From assembly GCF_000421465.1 (NCBI RefSeq), contig NZ_ATXB01000001.1, positions 1,736,001 to 1,800,000 of the forward strand: a stretch of DNA of 64,000 nucleotides, read 5' to 3'. Under the pieces are notes generated by a model. That model was not told the DNA's origin and did no database searches. It saw nothing but the letters and a program-made list of their open reading frames with translations. Made by a program: the position numbers and the translations under genes. Below are positions 57,311 to 64,000 of this stretch, one piece after another. Source of the DNA: Methylohalobius crimeensis 10Ki. Its GTDB lineage: Bacteria > Pseudomonadota > Gammaproteobacteria > Methylococcales > Methylothermaceae. Positions within the stretch are counted from its first letter, which is position 1. Every line of letters starts with the position of its first letter.

Positions 57311-58069
57311 CTAAATCCGTTTAATACGATCATCATCAACCTCAATCCCTATTTCACGAAGTTCTTTGGCATCGGATCTAATTTGCCATCTCGCTTTCCT
57401 CATCTCCCTTGCAGACAGATCACCGGATGCTGCTATGATCAGCGTGTCAATTCGCCAGCCGCCTGCAGGCGTTTTGGAATGAGACAAGACATGCCTCGCC
57501 ACCGCCTGCGATATTCCATGTTTCGTCTGGTTGATCGATTCCACATCATAGTAAAGAGGAATGTCATCTCGCAAAAAAGCTCTCCCTACTCTTCCTATTT
57601 TCACAACCCACAGTTTTCTTTCTCCGCCGAACGGGTTAAACTTCAATTTGTTTGATTCACATACTTCATCGATCAGATGCCCCTTGACTCTACTGATTCT
57701 TCTATTTGGTATAGTCACATCAAGCAGTGTGGTCATGATATCATCAAGCAATTTATGAATCGTTTCATAGCTGTAATGATTTTTCTTATCTGTCAATTTC
57801 CTCCGAATGGTATAGAAATCAATTAACAGATAAATACAACCATCCACTTCTTTCTTGTTAATCGCATTATTCATGATCGTCTCAATCAGCGTGGCATGCA
57901 CTTGCCCCAGCCTTCCTTTTACCTTCACTTTTCCCCAGCTAGTTTTAATTTCCTTTATCTGGTTTGTCGGTCGCTTTGACGCTTGAAATATTCTACAACG
58001 GTGCTGATGCACCGTTGTCGTAGGCAATAAAGCCTCCTTCAAAATATTCAAACTATTCCTTTCAACCAT
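57311..58069 (-). CDS. RepC-like plasmid replication initiator
   Basis: This 252-residue protein shows a two-winged-helix pattern. Its C-terminal part ISQAVARHVLSHSKTPAGGW then RIDTL, and later SAREMRKARWQIRSDAKELR, aligns by eye with the C-terminal half of RSF1010 RepC (a SIDTL and a TMRKRRQRVREAL stretch). RepC binds the iterons and opens the origin. The ATG overlaps the repA-like gene by 22 bp, and the iterons follow its stop. This context makes the call more secure than the sequence alone. Confidence 0.72.
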   Translation of the reverse strand: MVERNSLNILKEALLPTTTVHQHRCRIFQASKRPTNQIKEIKTSWGKVKVKGRLGQVHATLIETIMNNAINKKEVDGCIYLLIDFYTIRRKLTDKKNHYSYETIHKLLDDIMTTLLDVTIPNRRISRVKGHLIDEVCESNKLKFNPFGGERKLWVVKIGRVGRAFLRDDIPLYYDVESINQTKHGISQAVARHVLSHSKTPAGGWRIDTLIIAASGDLSAREMRKARWQIRSDAKELREIGIEVDDDRIKRI

Positions 58070-59049
58070 TCCGGCACCTCCTCTTTTTTGCTGTTTCCTT
58101 CAATCATTGAAATATGCGGACTCCCTCCTTTTTTGGTTTTCCTATTTCTCTCCTTTTCCATGTTAGCAGCTTCCTTTAGATCCAGTATTTCGGAATTCGC
58201 AGGACTTAAAACTCCGTGCAGCCCCCGCCGAAACCAACACTCATTTCCTTTTTTACCGTAATTGATTTTGCTTCCTTCCAGTTTCACAAAATCAAGTCTC
58301 TCAGTCTTGTCTATTCCCATCTCTTTTGCTTCATTCACACTCATGTCATTTAAATTTATTTGATATCTAACATTGTCAGTCAACACCGAATGTCCTCGAG
58401 CCGCCGTTTGTGATCCTCCGCCACCATTTTGTAGTGAGCTTTTATTCATGTGGTGGCAAATCAATACTGTGCAACCTGTTTCTTCAGCTAAACCTTCAAT
58501 CACAGACAAAAATAACATCATCATTGAATCATCGGTTTCACTTTCCAGGTGAAACCTTCTCATTGTATCTAGAATTATCAGTCGCTTTCCTTGCACCATT
58601 TTATGCACTTGATTGACCCAATGCTCACTTATTTCTCCGTTTTGAATTAAAAAGTGTTTTTTGATCGAATAAATTGATAAGTTTTCATCTAATTTTTCAA
58701 TAGTTCCGATATCAAGTTTTTTGGCAAATTGCTTGATTCGATGCAAAATTACCACAACAGGATCTTCGGCAGTTATATAAGATGCTTTACCGCTTCCGTA
58801 AATCCAATCTTCCTTTTCTGATATTTCACAAAAATCAATACCTGTTGCAACAGATGCGCAAAGTTGCAAAGCAAGATTTGATTTTCCGACGCCGCCGGGA
58901 GAAACAATTAAACCTAGACTACCCGCAAGCAAACCGGGAATCACAAAATCCAATTCAGGTAAATCTTCATTTATCGCATCAATAATGCTAATTGATCCGT
59001 CTGTTTTAATGAATTCATGCCCTGGTTCAATTCTTGATTCAATATCCAT
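58048..59049 (-). CDS. RSF1010 RepA-like hexameric helicase
   Basis: This 333-residue RecA-fold ATPase strongly resembles IncQ RepA: Walker A VSPGGVGKSNLALQL, Walker B LIILDTMRRFHLESE, and the segment TGCTVLICHHMNKSS followed by ARGHSVLTDNVRYQ. RSF1010 RepA has near-identical motifs (VSPGGAGKSMLALQL, LDTLRRFH, SRGSSVLVDN), recalled from memory. It is the 5'-3' replicative helicase of those plasmids. ATG 59049 is preferred because of AAGGAGGGG just upstream. The ATP and DNA motifs are intact. Confidence 0.88.
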   Translation of the reverse strand: MDIESRIEPGHEFIKTDGSISIIDAINEDLPELDFVIPGLLAGSLGLIVSPGGVGKSNLALQLCASVATGIDFCEISEKEDWIYGSGKASYITAEDPVVVILHRIKQFAKKLDIGTIEKLDENLSIYSIKKHFLIQNGEISEHWVNQVHKMVQGKRLIILDTMRRFHLESETDDSMMMLFLSVIEGLAEETGCTVLICHHMNKSSLQNGGGGSQTAARGHSVLTDNVRYQINLNDMSVNEAKEMGIDKTERLDFVKLEGSKINYGKKGNECWFRRGLHGVLSPANSEILDLKEAANMEKERNRKTKKGGSPHISMIEGNSKKEEVPEWLKGIV

Positions 59050-59050
59050 T

Positions 59051-59269
59051 TCAAACCCCTCCTTCCTTGATAAACCGCTCAATATCTTCACCCCGCCAAA
59101 CACTCACTCTCCCAATTTTTACTGGCCCCGGAAATTTACCCTGCCTGATCCAGTTATAAAAAGTTGAGCGACAAACAGGTATGATTGGTTCAATGCCTTT
59201 CTTTTTGTCACCGATAATATCTCCAATTCTAAAAAGCCTCTTTTCAGTCAAAAAATTATGTTTCCTCAT
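59051..59269 (-). CDS. AlpA-like helix-turn-helix regulator
   Basis: This 72-residue protein has the MerR/AlpA excisionase-like pattern FRIGDIIGDKKKGIEPIIPV, STFYNWIRQGKFPGPVKIGR and VSVWRGEDIERFI. It is the first gene of the replication operon, 1 bp before repA. Proteins of this type act as activators or excisionases. An 8 bp inverted repeat lies just upstream of it and may be its binding site. Confidence 0.85.
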   Translation of the reverse strand: MRKHNFLTEKRLFRIGDIIGDKKKGIEPIIPVCRSTFYNWIRQGKFPGPVKIGRVSVWRGEDIERFIKEGGV

Positions 59270-59280
59270 GATTGCAATCC

Positions 59281-59305
59281 GTTCCAGTTTGTTAGTGACT
59301 GGAAC
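59281..59305. promoter_or_regulatory. Inverted repeat upstream of alpA-like gene
   Basis: GTTCCAGT and ACTGGAAC are exact 8 bp reverse complements separated by 9 bp. They lie 12 bp upstream of the alpA-like start, where an operator would be. Confidence 0.55.
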
Positions 59306-59559
59306 AGGTTATGACAATCCACCAAAATGCAATTTTTAGTAAAAGCCCCAAAATCGCGTTTATCCGTAAACACGTCCCCCAACCCCCGAAATCTAACAAC
59401 AAACACAAGCGGCCAAATCTTATGGGACGCATCCGGACGCCCGAGTTTTTGAATAAACACGATTTCACGCTTTTATTTCCTCACGTCGATCTCGATATTC
59501 GCTGGTAACATGATTGTGTCGCTGATGAAAGCGACTTTCTAGACAACATGGCGAATTGG
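59306..59559 (+). other. Noncoding stretch, possible small RNA
   Basis: No CDS is convincing here. A strong plus-strand terminator (59560-59585) follows with no gene to serve, so a small RNA from this stretch is possible. A 65-codon frame at 59311-59508 lacks support. Confidence 0.35.
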
Positions 59560-59585
59560 AAGGGCGCTCCGGCGCCCTTTTTTTT
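59560..59585 (+). terminator. Strong plus-strand terminator
   Basis: The stem AAGGGCGC/GCGCCCTT with loop TCCG is followed by a run of T. Confidence 0.88.
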
Positions 59586-59683
59586 GAATAAAACGATTTT
59601 GCACCGTTTTTTTTTGCACAGATTTGTGTACATGCATGCAAACTTGCTCTCAAGATTTAATAAATTAAACGGTTGAGAGCCTT
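59586..59683 (+). promoter_or_regulatory. Upstream region of the 736 aa secreted-protein gene
   Basis: AT-rich DNA carries two TTTTGCAC repeats near 59597-59620 and an inverted pair CTCTCAA/TTGAGAG (59650-59679) right before the ATG. A promoter is likely, but its elements cannot be fixed. Confidence 0.4.
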
Positions 59684-61894
59684 ATGTTTAAGCTTAAAAA
59701 AATTGAATACTCAAATAATTTAATTGGCTGGCTTGGTTTTTTGATGCTACTTGTATATTTGTTAACTTTTCTCATACCAATCGCCACCGCCCAGGCCGCC
59801 GACCAAGCCGGCTTCAGCGCCACCGATCCGGGCTCGGAGCCTGGCCAGGATCCGCAAACCAAGTTCATCTACGACCCGGTAAAGCTGACGAACCAAGGCG
59901 GCGACAATCCGCTTTCCAGCGCTCCTGCCGGCCCGGTCGATTCCGAGGGAAATCCAGTAGACCCGAATCGGGTTATCGATCCGGAAGATCTCCCAGAAAC
60001 CCAGACCGACACCGACCGCGATTTCAATTTTGGCGGCCTTGGGTACCAAGACTCCACTTTCGTCCCCGGCCGGTCGACCTTCGCGGATCCAAATGTCCGC
60101 CTGACCGGCACGACCCTGGGCATTGATAACGTCTGCGTCGATTTTCAAAACGAGCAAGTTACCGACGCGAACGGCAACACGCGAACGGTCCAATATTGTG
60201 CCGATTACGATCCCCGGTACCGGACCCGCCTAACTTGGCTCGGGGAGCGGTCGCCAAGGTGCCAGGGCATCCCCGGTGCGACCTTCCATTTCGATGAGAG
60301 CATTCCAGGTTATCAAGGCACCATCACAGTGACGGATCTGCTCGATGACGAGTCGGGGGAAACCAAAACCTATCGGTTGGAGTGCTACGGGGATGACGGC
60401 GAGCTTAATCCTGCCAGCTATACAGTCGGCCAAGGCGCCAGCCAACCGGATTCCGTGACCGTTTCCATCCAGGCGGACCGAACCTCGCTGATCCGCGGCC
60501 AAAGCACACGAATCCACTGGAACTCATCATCCGCGCTTCGATGCCTACTAAACGGGGATCAGGTTCCTTTCAACGGTTCCCGGCGGGTCACCCCGAATGC
60601 CAATACGACCTATGTCCTCCGATGCTCCGGCCTCGGCGGCTCCGCCCGGGATTCGGTGACCATTCGAGTGAATGATCCGCCACCGCCTCCTGAATTCAAT
60701 GTCACGCTGAATGTGCCCAGTGTCATCACCAACATGTCCGGCCAGGTCTCGTGGAGCACAAACCTGCAAGCCGATTCGTGTGACCTGTGGGCTCGCCGGC
60801 CACACAGCGGGCGGCCTAACCGTTTCACCTTGGCATGGAAATCCAATCTTCCGGGATCGGGAAATCGGGCGGTTTCCAGTTTTTTCCCTGTTGGGGTAGA
60901 AGGCCCTTATGTATTCGAAATCGAATGTCATAAAGCCGGGTTCGACAATGCGTTTGCAAGCAAGCAAACCGAGTTCGTTAGAAAGCAATCATCAAGTTCA
61001 GGCAGCTGCCCACCTGGCACCCATGTGGTCATCGCGTTCCCGAGGAACCGGTGTGAGCCCGATAGCAAGCCTTCGGATCCAGTTGATCCGCCTTTGGTCG
61101 ACCTCGAGGGCAATGATTCAGTCAAGCCGGGGGCCTCGTTCACGCTCGGATTGAGCGTCGATCCCGCCGCCAGTTGCTCCTATTCGGCTTCGGGTGCCAT
61201 CAGCGGTTCCGGAAGCCTTGGAACTGTGAACGGCTCCCGGGGCTTTGGTCAGATGGCGCCGAATGTGACCTCTCCAACATCGGTGACCTACAGGGTTGAT
61301 TGCACGGCCAACGGGAAATCTGGATCGGATTCGCATCGGGTCAACATCACCCCGGAGCCGGCGTTGAATGTGTCGGTCTCCGCGTCACCCTCACCGGTCC
61401 GGTCGGGGGATTTTATAACGGCGACCGTGAATGTCTCCCCCGTGGCGGCATCTTGCACCTATCAACTGAGCGGGGCCATGAGCGGAACCGGAAACGTGGG
61501 CACGGTTTCCGGGAGCAAAAGAAAATCCTTCAGGGCGCCGAACGTTAATCGCCGAACTCCCCTGAATATGAGTGCCACCTGCCGCAAATCTGGGTACAAA
61601 TCGGATTCGGGTTCCACTTCGGTCACCGTGGAACCGGTGCCGGAGCCGAAGTTGACAATTAATGTGGCCACTAGCGTGTTCGGGGCCGGGGGTAATCGCT
61701 TCCGGAGGATTCGGTGGACGGCTTCTGTGCCGGGGTCGACCTGCCGAATTTGGGATGATTTTGGGTATGACAAGAACCATAACGATGATAACGGAAATAT
61801 CACAATTCCTCGTCCGAACGAAGGCGATTCCGACGGCTGGATTCAATGCGCAAGCCCCAAAGGTCAAAAAACACCAGTAATGAAGATTTTCTAA
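59684..61894 (+). CDS. Secreted Ig-domain repeat protein, 736 aa
   Basis: The product has a signal peptide (FLMLLVYLLTFLIPIATAQA), an acidic Pro/Asp-rich N-terminal region, then about four to five Ig-like domains from residue 260 on. Many show the pattern Trp...Cys...Cys, for example RIHWNSSSALRCLLNG and NTTYVLRCSGLGG. No catalytic motif or membrane anchor was found. It is followed by another protein with the same type of domain. It could be a surface, conjugation-related or adhesion protein. The family was not recognised. Confidence 0.75.
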   Translation: MFKLKKIEYSNNLIGWLGFLMLLVYLLTFLIPIATAQAADQAGFSATDPGSEPGQDPQTKFIYDPVKLTNQGGDNPLSSAPAGPVDSEGNPVDPNRVIDPEDLPETQTDTDRDFNFGGLGYQDSTFVPGRSTFADPNVRLTGTTLGIDNVCVDFQNEQVTDANGNTRTVQYCADYDPRYRTRLTWLGERSPRCQGIPGATFHFDESIPGYQGTITVTDLLDDESGETKTYRLECYGDDGELNPASYTVGQGASQPDSVTVSIQADRTSLIRGQSTRIHWNSSSALRCLLNGDQVPFNGSRRVTPNANTTYVLRCSGLGGSARDSVTIRVNDPPPPPEFNVTLNVPSVITNMSGQVSWSTNLQADSCDLWARRPHSGRPNRFTLAWKSNLPGSGNRAVSSFFPVGVEGPYVFEIECHKAGFDNAFASKQTEFVRKQSSSSGSCPPGTHVVIAFPRNRCEPDSKPSDPVDPPLVDLEGNDSVKPGASFTLGLSVDPAASCSYSASGAISGSGSLGTVNGSRGFGQMAPNVTSPTSVTYRVDCTANGKSGSDSHRVNITPEPALNVSVSASPSPVRSGDFITATVNVSPVAASCTYQLSGAMSGTGNVGTVSGSKRKSFRAPNVNRRTPLNMSATCRKSGYKSDSGSTSVTVEPVPEPKLTINVATSVFGAGGNRFRRIRWTASVPGSTCRIWDDFGYDKNHNDDNGNITIPRPNEGDSDGWIQCASPKGQKTPVMKIF

Positions 61895-61919
61895 TTCATA
61901 ATTTGTATATGAGGTATTT

Positions 61920-63311
61920 ATGAAAAAGCGTTTATTGCTATTGATGTTTTTTCCTGGGGTTGTTTTTGCAACACCTGGGGTAAATCTTATTTCTCCGGGA
62001 GATGATGAATTTCTAACCGTTGGCGCCACCATTTTTGTTCAGTGGGAAAGCCAGGGAGTGGAATCCTGTCGCGTTGAGTTTCCGGGCGGGGTCGAGGAAA
62101 ACTTACCTTCGTCCGGGGTATTTATTTCTCCAGAACTAAGTGAATCCGGCCCGGGAACGGTAACTGTAAGTTGTGAAAATCCCGCCGGCCAAACCGTCTC
62201 GGATTCGGCATCCTTTACAGTTCAGCCGGCCCCACCGGGGCCTAATCCTCTCGTTGATACTTATCTGTCCCCAGACATCGGAATGCTTGGGGAATACAAT
62301 CCGATGGAGACGGTTCAAGTATCCTGGGAAGTCGATACCACCCGTACTTCCGTTGATTCATGCGTTGGTGTGATTGACAATCCTCCATTTTCCACGATTT
62401 CCCCAATCACGGAAGGTGGAATGGGTCAAGAAGACGAAGAATTCAAAATCGATAGTGTAACTGGGAGTATTGACATAATCACTGACACTAGCAAAGAAAT
62501 TGAAATAATTTGTACTAACAACGCGATTAATTTTCGCGTTCCAACGGGTTTTTTTATTAAAATAAAACAATCCGACTTCTCCGCCAACAAACCTTTCTAC
62601 GTTCCCGGCGAAACGATCCGGATCGAATGGGTATTACCCGAAGATGAGGTCGTTCTAGAATCTTGTCAAGGCAATTTCGGCACCAAGAAATTCGAGGTTG
62701 ATTTCGACCGTTTTATTGAATTCGATTCCTCCGAATCGGTCACCGGTATCGAGCGCTCCGCCTTCGGCCGCCGGGACTTCGTGGCCGAGAAGCCGGTCGT
62801 CGCCAGGATTGAATGTGATCGCTTTGATGGCGGAACGGAAACCAAAATTGTTAAAGTCTTCGTGGACGACCCGACGACGCCAGCCGACAATACCGGCGCC
62901 TTCACGGATGATAAGGGGACCGATTTTGCTGAACTGGAATCGCCGAATGGCTTTCCCTGGCACGCACCGTTCCCGGAGGACATGGAATTCGATGTCCCGG
63001 TCACTCGCCTGGAAACCGGAAACACGATCGCCATCAGTTCAATCAATGTCGGCGGGACATCTTACTGGGCCCGGTTGGTTCCAGTACCGCATCCGGACGG
63101 GCGCATGGCGTGGAAACTGGGGCAAGCTGGGCTCTCGAAAGGCCTTCCGTTGCCGGGGAATGTGTATGATCCCGCAACGGAAAAGGTCACATTTGACCGG
63201 GTCGATGCCGAGGAAATCGATGGGGTCTATCGGGCGGTGTTGGAACCTTGGAACAATCTGGAGGATCCGGCTATGCACTGGGTATTGAAGGAAGTGCATC
63301 GAGTCGAGTGA
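61920..63311 (+). CDS. Secreted Ig-domain protein, 463 aa
   Basis: The product has a signal peptide (LLLLMFFPGVVFA) and at least three Ig-like domains with paired cysteines, such as IFVQWESQGVESCRVEF with VTVSCENPAG, and IRIEWVLPEDEVVLESCQGN. The C-terminal 110 residues (WHAPFPEDMEFDVPVTRLET onwards) are not Ig-like and were not recognised. GAGGT precedes the ATG. It lies 25 bp after the previous gene and probably belongs to the same operon, ending at the terminator at 63330. Confidence 0.75.
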   Translation: MKKRLLLLMFFPGVVFATPGVNLISPGDDEFLTVGATIFVQWESQGVESCRVEFPGGVEENLPSSGVFISPELSESGPGTVTVSCENPAGQTVSDSASFTVQPAPPGPNPLVDTYLSPDIGMLGEYNPMETVQVSWEVDTTRTSVDSCVGVIDNPPFSTISPITEGGMGQEDEEFKIDSVTGSIDIITDTSKEIEIICTNNAINFRVPTGFFIKIKQSDFSANKPFYVPGETIRIEWVLPEDEVVLESCQGNFGTKKFEVDFDRFIEFDSSESVTGIERSAFGRRDFVAEKPVVARIECDRFDGGTETKIVKVFVDDPTTPADNTGAFTDDKGTDFAELESPNGFPWHAPFPEDMEFDVPVTRLETGNTIAISSINVGGTSYWARLVPVPHPDGRMAWKLGQAGLSKGLPLPGNVYDPATEKVTFDRVDAEEIDGVYRAVLEPWNNLEDPAMHWVLKEVHRVE

Positions 63312-63329
63312 TTACCTCGTCCACTTGGA

Positions 63330-63353
63330 GCCGCCTTCGGGCGGCCATTTTTT
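63330..63353 (+). terminator. Terminator after the secreted-protein operon
   Basis: The stem GCCGCC/GGCGGC with a TTCG loop is followed by CATTTTTT. Confidence 0.9.
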
Positions 63354-63381
63354 AAACAAAAAATTGGAGTAATCGCATTCA

Positions 63382-64000
63382 ATGAGCGCTTTTGGAGGCA
63401 TCACAAACATCTACCTGTCAAAGATACCCATCAAGGAGCATCTCTTGAGAAAAATAAATCGGATGAACCTTGAGATCCTGTTTTTGGCCCGCGACCTCGC
63501 GAAAACCAACCCCGACCTCGCATCCAAATTATTTGGATTTCCCGACTTCGTCATGGAAATCGTCACCCAGTTAAATCGAGCCGATATTCGCAAGATGGCG
63601 AAAAGCACCACCCCCATTTTCGCGTTGAAAATTCCTCCCAGGACGTGGAGCCATAATCTCGAGCGACAATCGCTCCGAGGGCTTGCTCAGTCGGAAACGC
63701 CTCCATCATTTCGACAAGACGTCCCGCTTATGGAAGAGACGCCCGAATCTCCCGAACCAAGACTCATGAGGCAATTCAGAAGAATCTGCCTGGAGGTTCT
63801 CCTAATGATACGGGACGAAGTCGACATCGATCCCGAGGGCGTTTCCACCCTGTTCGGTATTTCCAAATCCGAAATGCAGGTCATCGCCAAAATGCGGCGT
63901 GACGACATTCATGAGATGGCGGAGGAAGCCCAACCGGTTTTCGCGCTGATACTTCCTCCCAGGGTTTGGAAGCGAATCATCGAACGTAACACGCTGCTGG
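63382..64000 (+). CDS. Tandem FlhD-like protein, 5' part
   Basis: The frame runs from ATG 63382 off the right edge (206 codons seen). It contains two related domains of about 75 residues: the first begins HLLRKINRMNLEILFLARDL, the second LMRQFRRICLEVLLMIRDEV. Both continue with LFGF/LFGI, a Met/Ile-rich helix, an R(A/D)DI segment and a MA..(T/A)(T/Q)P.FAL.(I/L)PPR.W motif. The pattern recalls FlhD, which has LLLAQRL and a KLA..N.L..FR end. FlhDC-type activators control transfer genes in IncC plasmids and SXT elements. Homology is suggested by eye only. Confidence 0.5.
   Translation, partial: MSAFGGITNIYLSKIPIKEHLLRKINRMNLEILFLARDLAKTNPDLASKLFGFPDFVMEIVTQLNRADIRKMAKSTTPIFALKIPPRTWSHNLERQSLRGLAQSETPPSFRQDVPLMEETPESPEPRLMRQFRRICLEVLLMIRDEVDIDPEGVSTLFGISKSEMQVIAKMRRDDIHEMAEEAQPVFALILPPRVWKRIIERNTLL

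Larger units (their letters stand above)
54682..64000. mobile_element. Accessory element beside tRNA-Thr with IncQ-like replicon
   Basis: From the tRNA onwards gene content and base composition change. The region 57300-59300 is visibly AT-rich, while 59700-61900 returns to higher GC. It holds a toxin-antitoxin pair, a replication module resembling RSF1010 (RepA-, RepC- and primase-like proteins with iterons), an AlpA-like regulator, secreted Ig proteins and an FlhD-like protein. This suggests a plasmid-derived or integrative element inserted at the tRNA. No integrase, relaxase or right end lies within the window, so the boundary and mobility are unproven. Confidence 0.65.

Noticed and set aside
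59311-59508. 65-codon frame before the orphan terminator
   Set aside because: No ribosome-binding site or domain pattern was seen. An RNA is as likely as a protein.

Overview
The window looks like about 55 kb of gammaproteobacterial core chromosome followed by about 9 kb of an accessory element that runs off the right edge. Malyl-CoA lyase next to a malate/succinate-CoA ligase beta subunit, a pyrophosphate-dependent phosphofructokinase, a PEP-CTERM protein and several dynamin-like GTPases suggest a methanotroph of the Methylococcales type. That assignment is an inference from gene content.

Layout. 1-1579: mcl and the start of mtkA/sucC (minus). 1734-8736: ndk, rlmN, pilW, hisS, yfgM-like, bamB, der (plus), tightly packed. 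8733-13056: a minus-strand cluster of two large dynamin-like GTPases and a coiled-coil protein. 13323-17835: PEP-CTERM protein, secreted subtilase, Do/DegQ protease. 18068-22584: YadGH-type ABC exporter, Fnr/Anr regulator, a Tus-like protein, a dif site, thiO. 22753-31969: small membrane protein, ychF, manC, DUF455, deacetylase, ugd, metZ, purF-cvpA. 32059-38968: rarA, lolA, ftsK (minus), then trxB, aat, bpt (plus). 39091-47927: PPi-PFK, a third dynamin-like GTPase, CDF transporter, 5-oxoprolinase-like protein, TrhP-like U32 protein. 48414-54518: cysM, YdbH-like and YdbL-like envelope genes, rlmD, L,D-transpeptidase, YqhA-like protein. 54606-54681: tRNA-Thr. 54682-end: HigBA-like toxin-antitoxin, an IncQ/RSF1010-like replication module (primase, iterons, RepC-like, RepA-like, AlpA-like), two secreted Ig-domain proteins and a tandem FlhD-like regulator.

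The main result is that the window appears to hold the replication terminus. The site at 21439-21466 matches E. coli dif at 25 of 28 bases (compared from memory). A protein resembling the fork-arrest protein Tus ends 8 bp before it. The 11-mer TAACGGTATAA occurs four times, once left of dif in the promoter region of the Tus-like gene and three times right of dif in the opposite orientation. This is the geometry of a Tus-Ter fork trap. FtsK, which drives XerCD recombination at dif, is encoded 12.5 kb away, and KOPS-like octamers found by eye also mostly change strand at dif.

The second result is the apparent IncQ-like replicon beside tRNA-Thr, with iterons and large perfect hairpins that resemble the oriV and ssi elements of RSF1010. 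No relaxase, integrase or right boundary lies inside the window.
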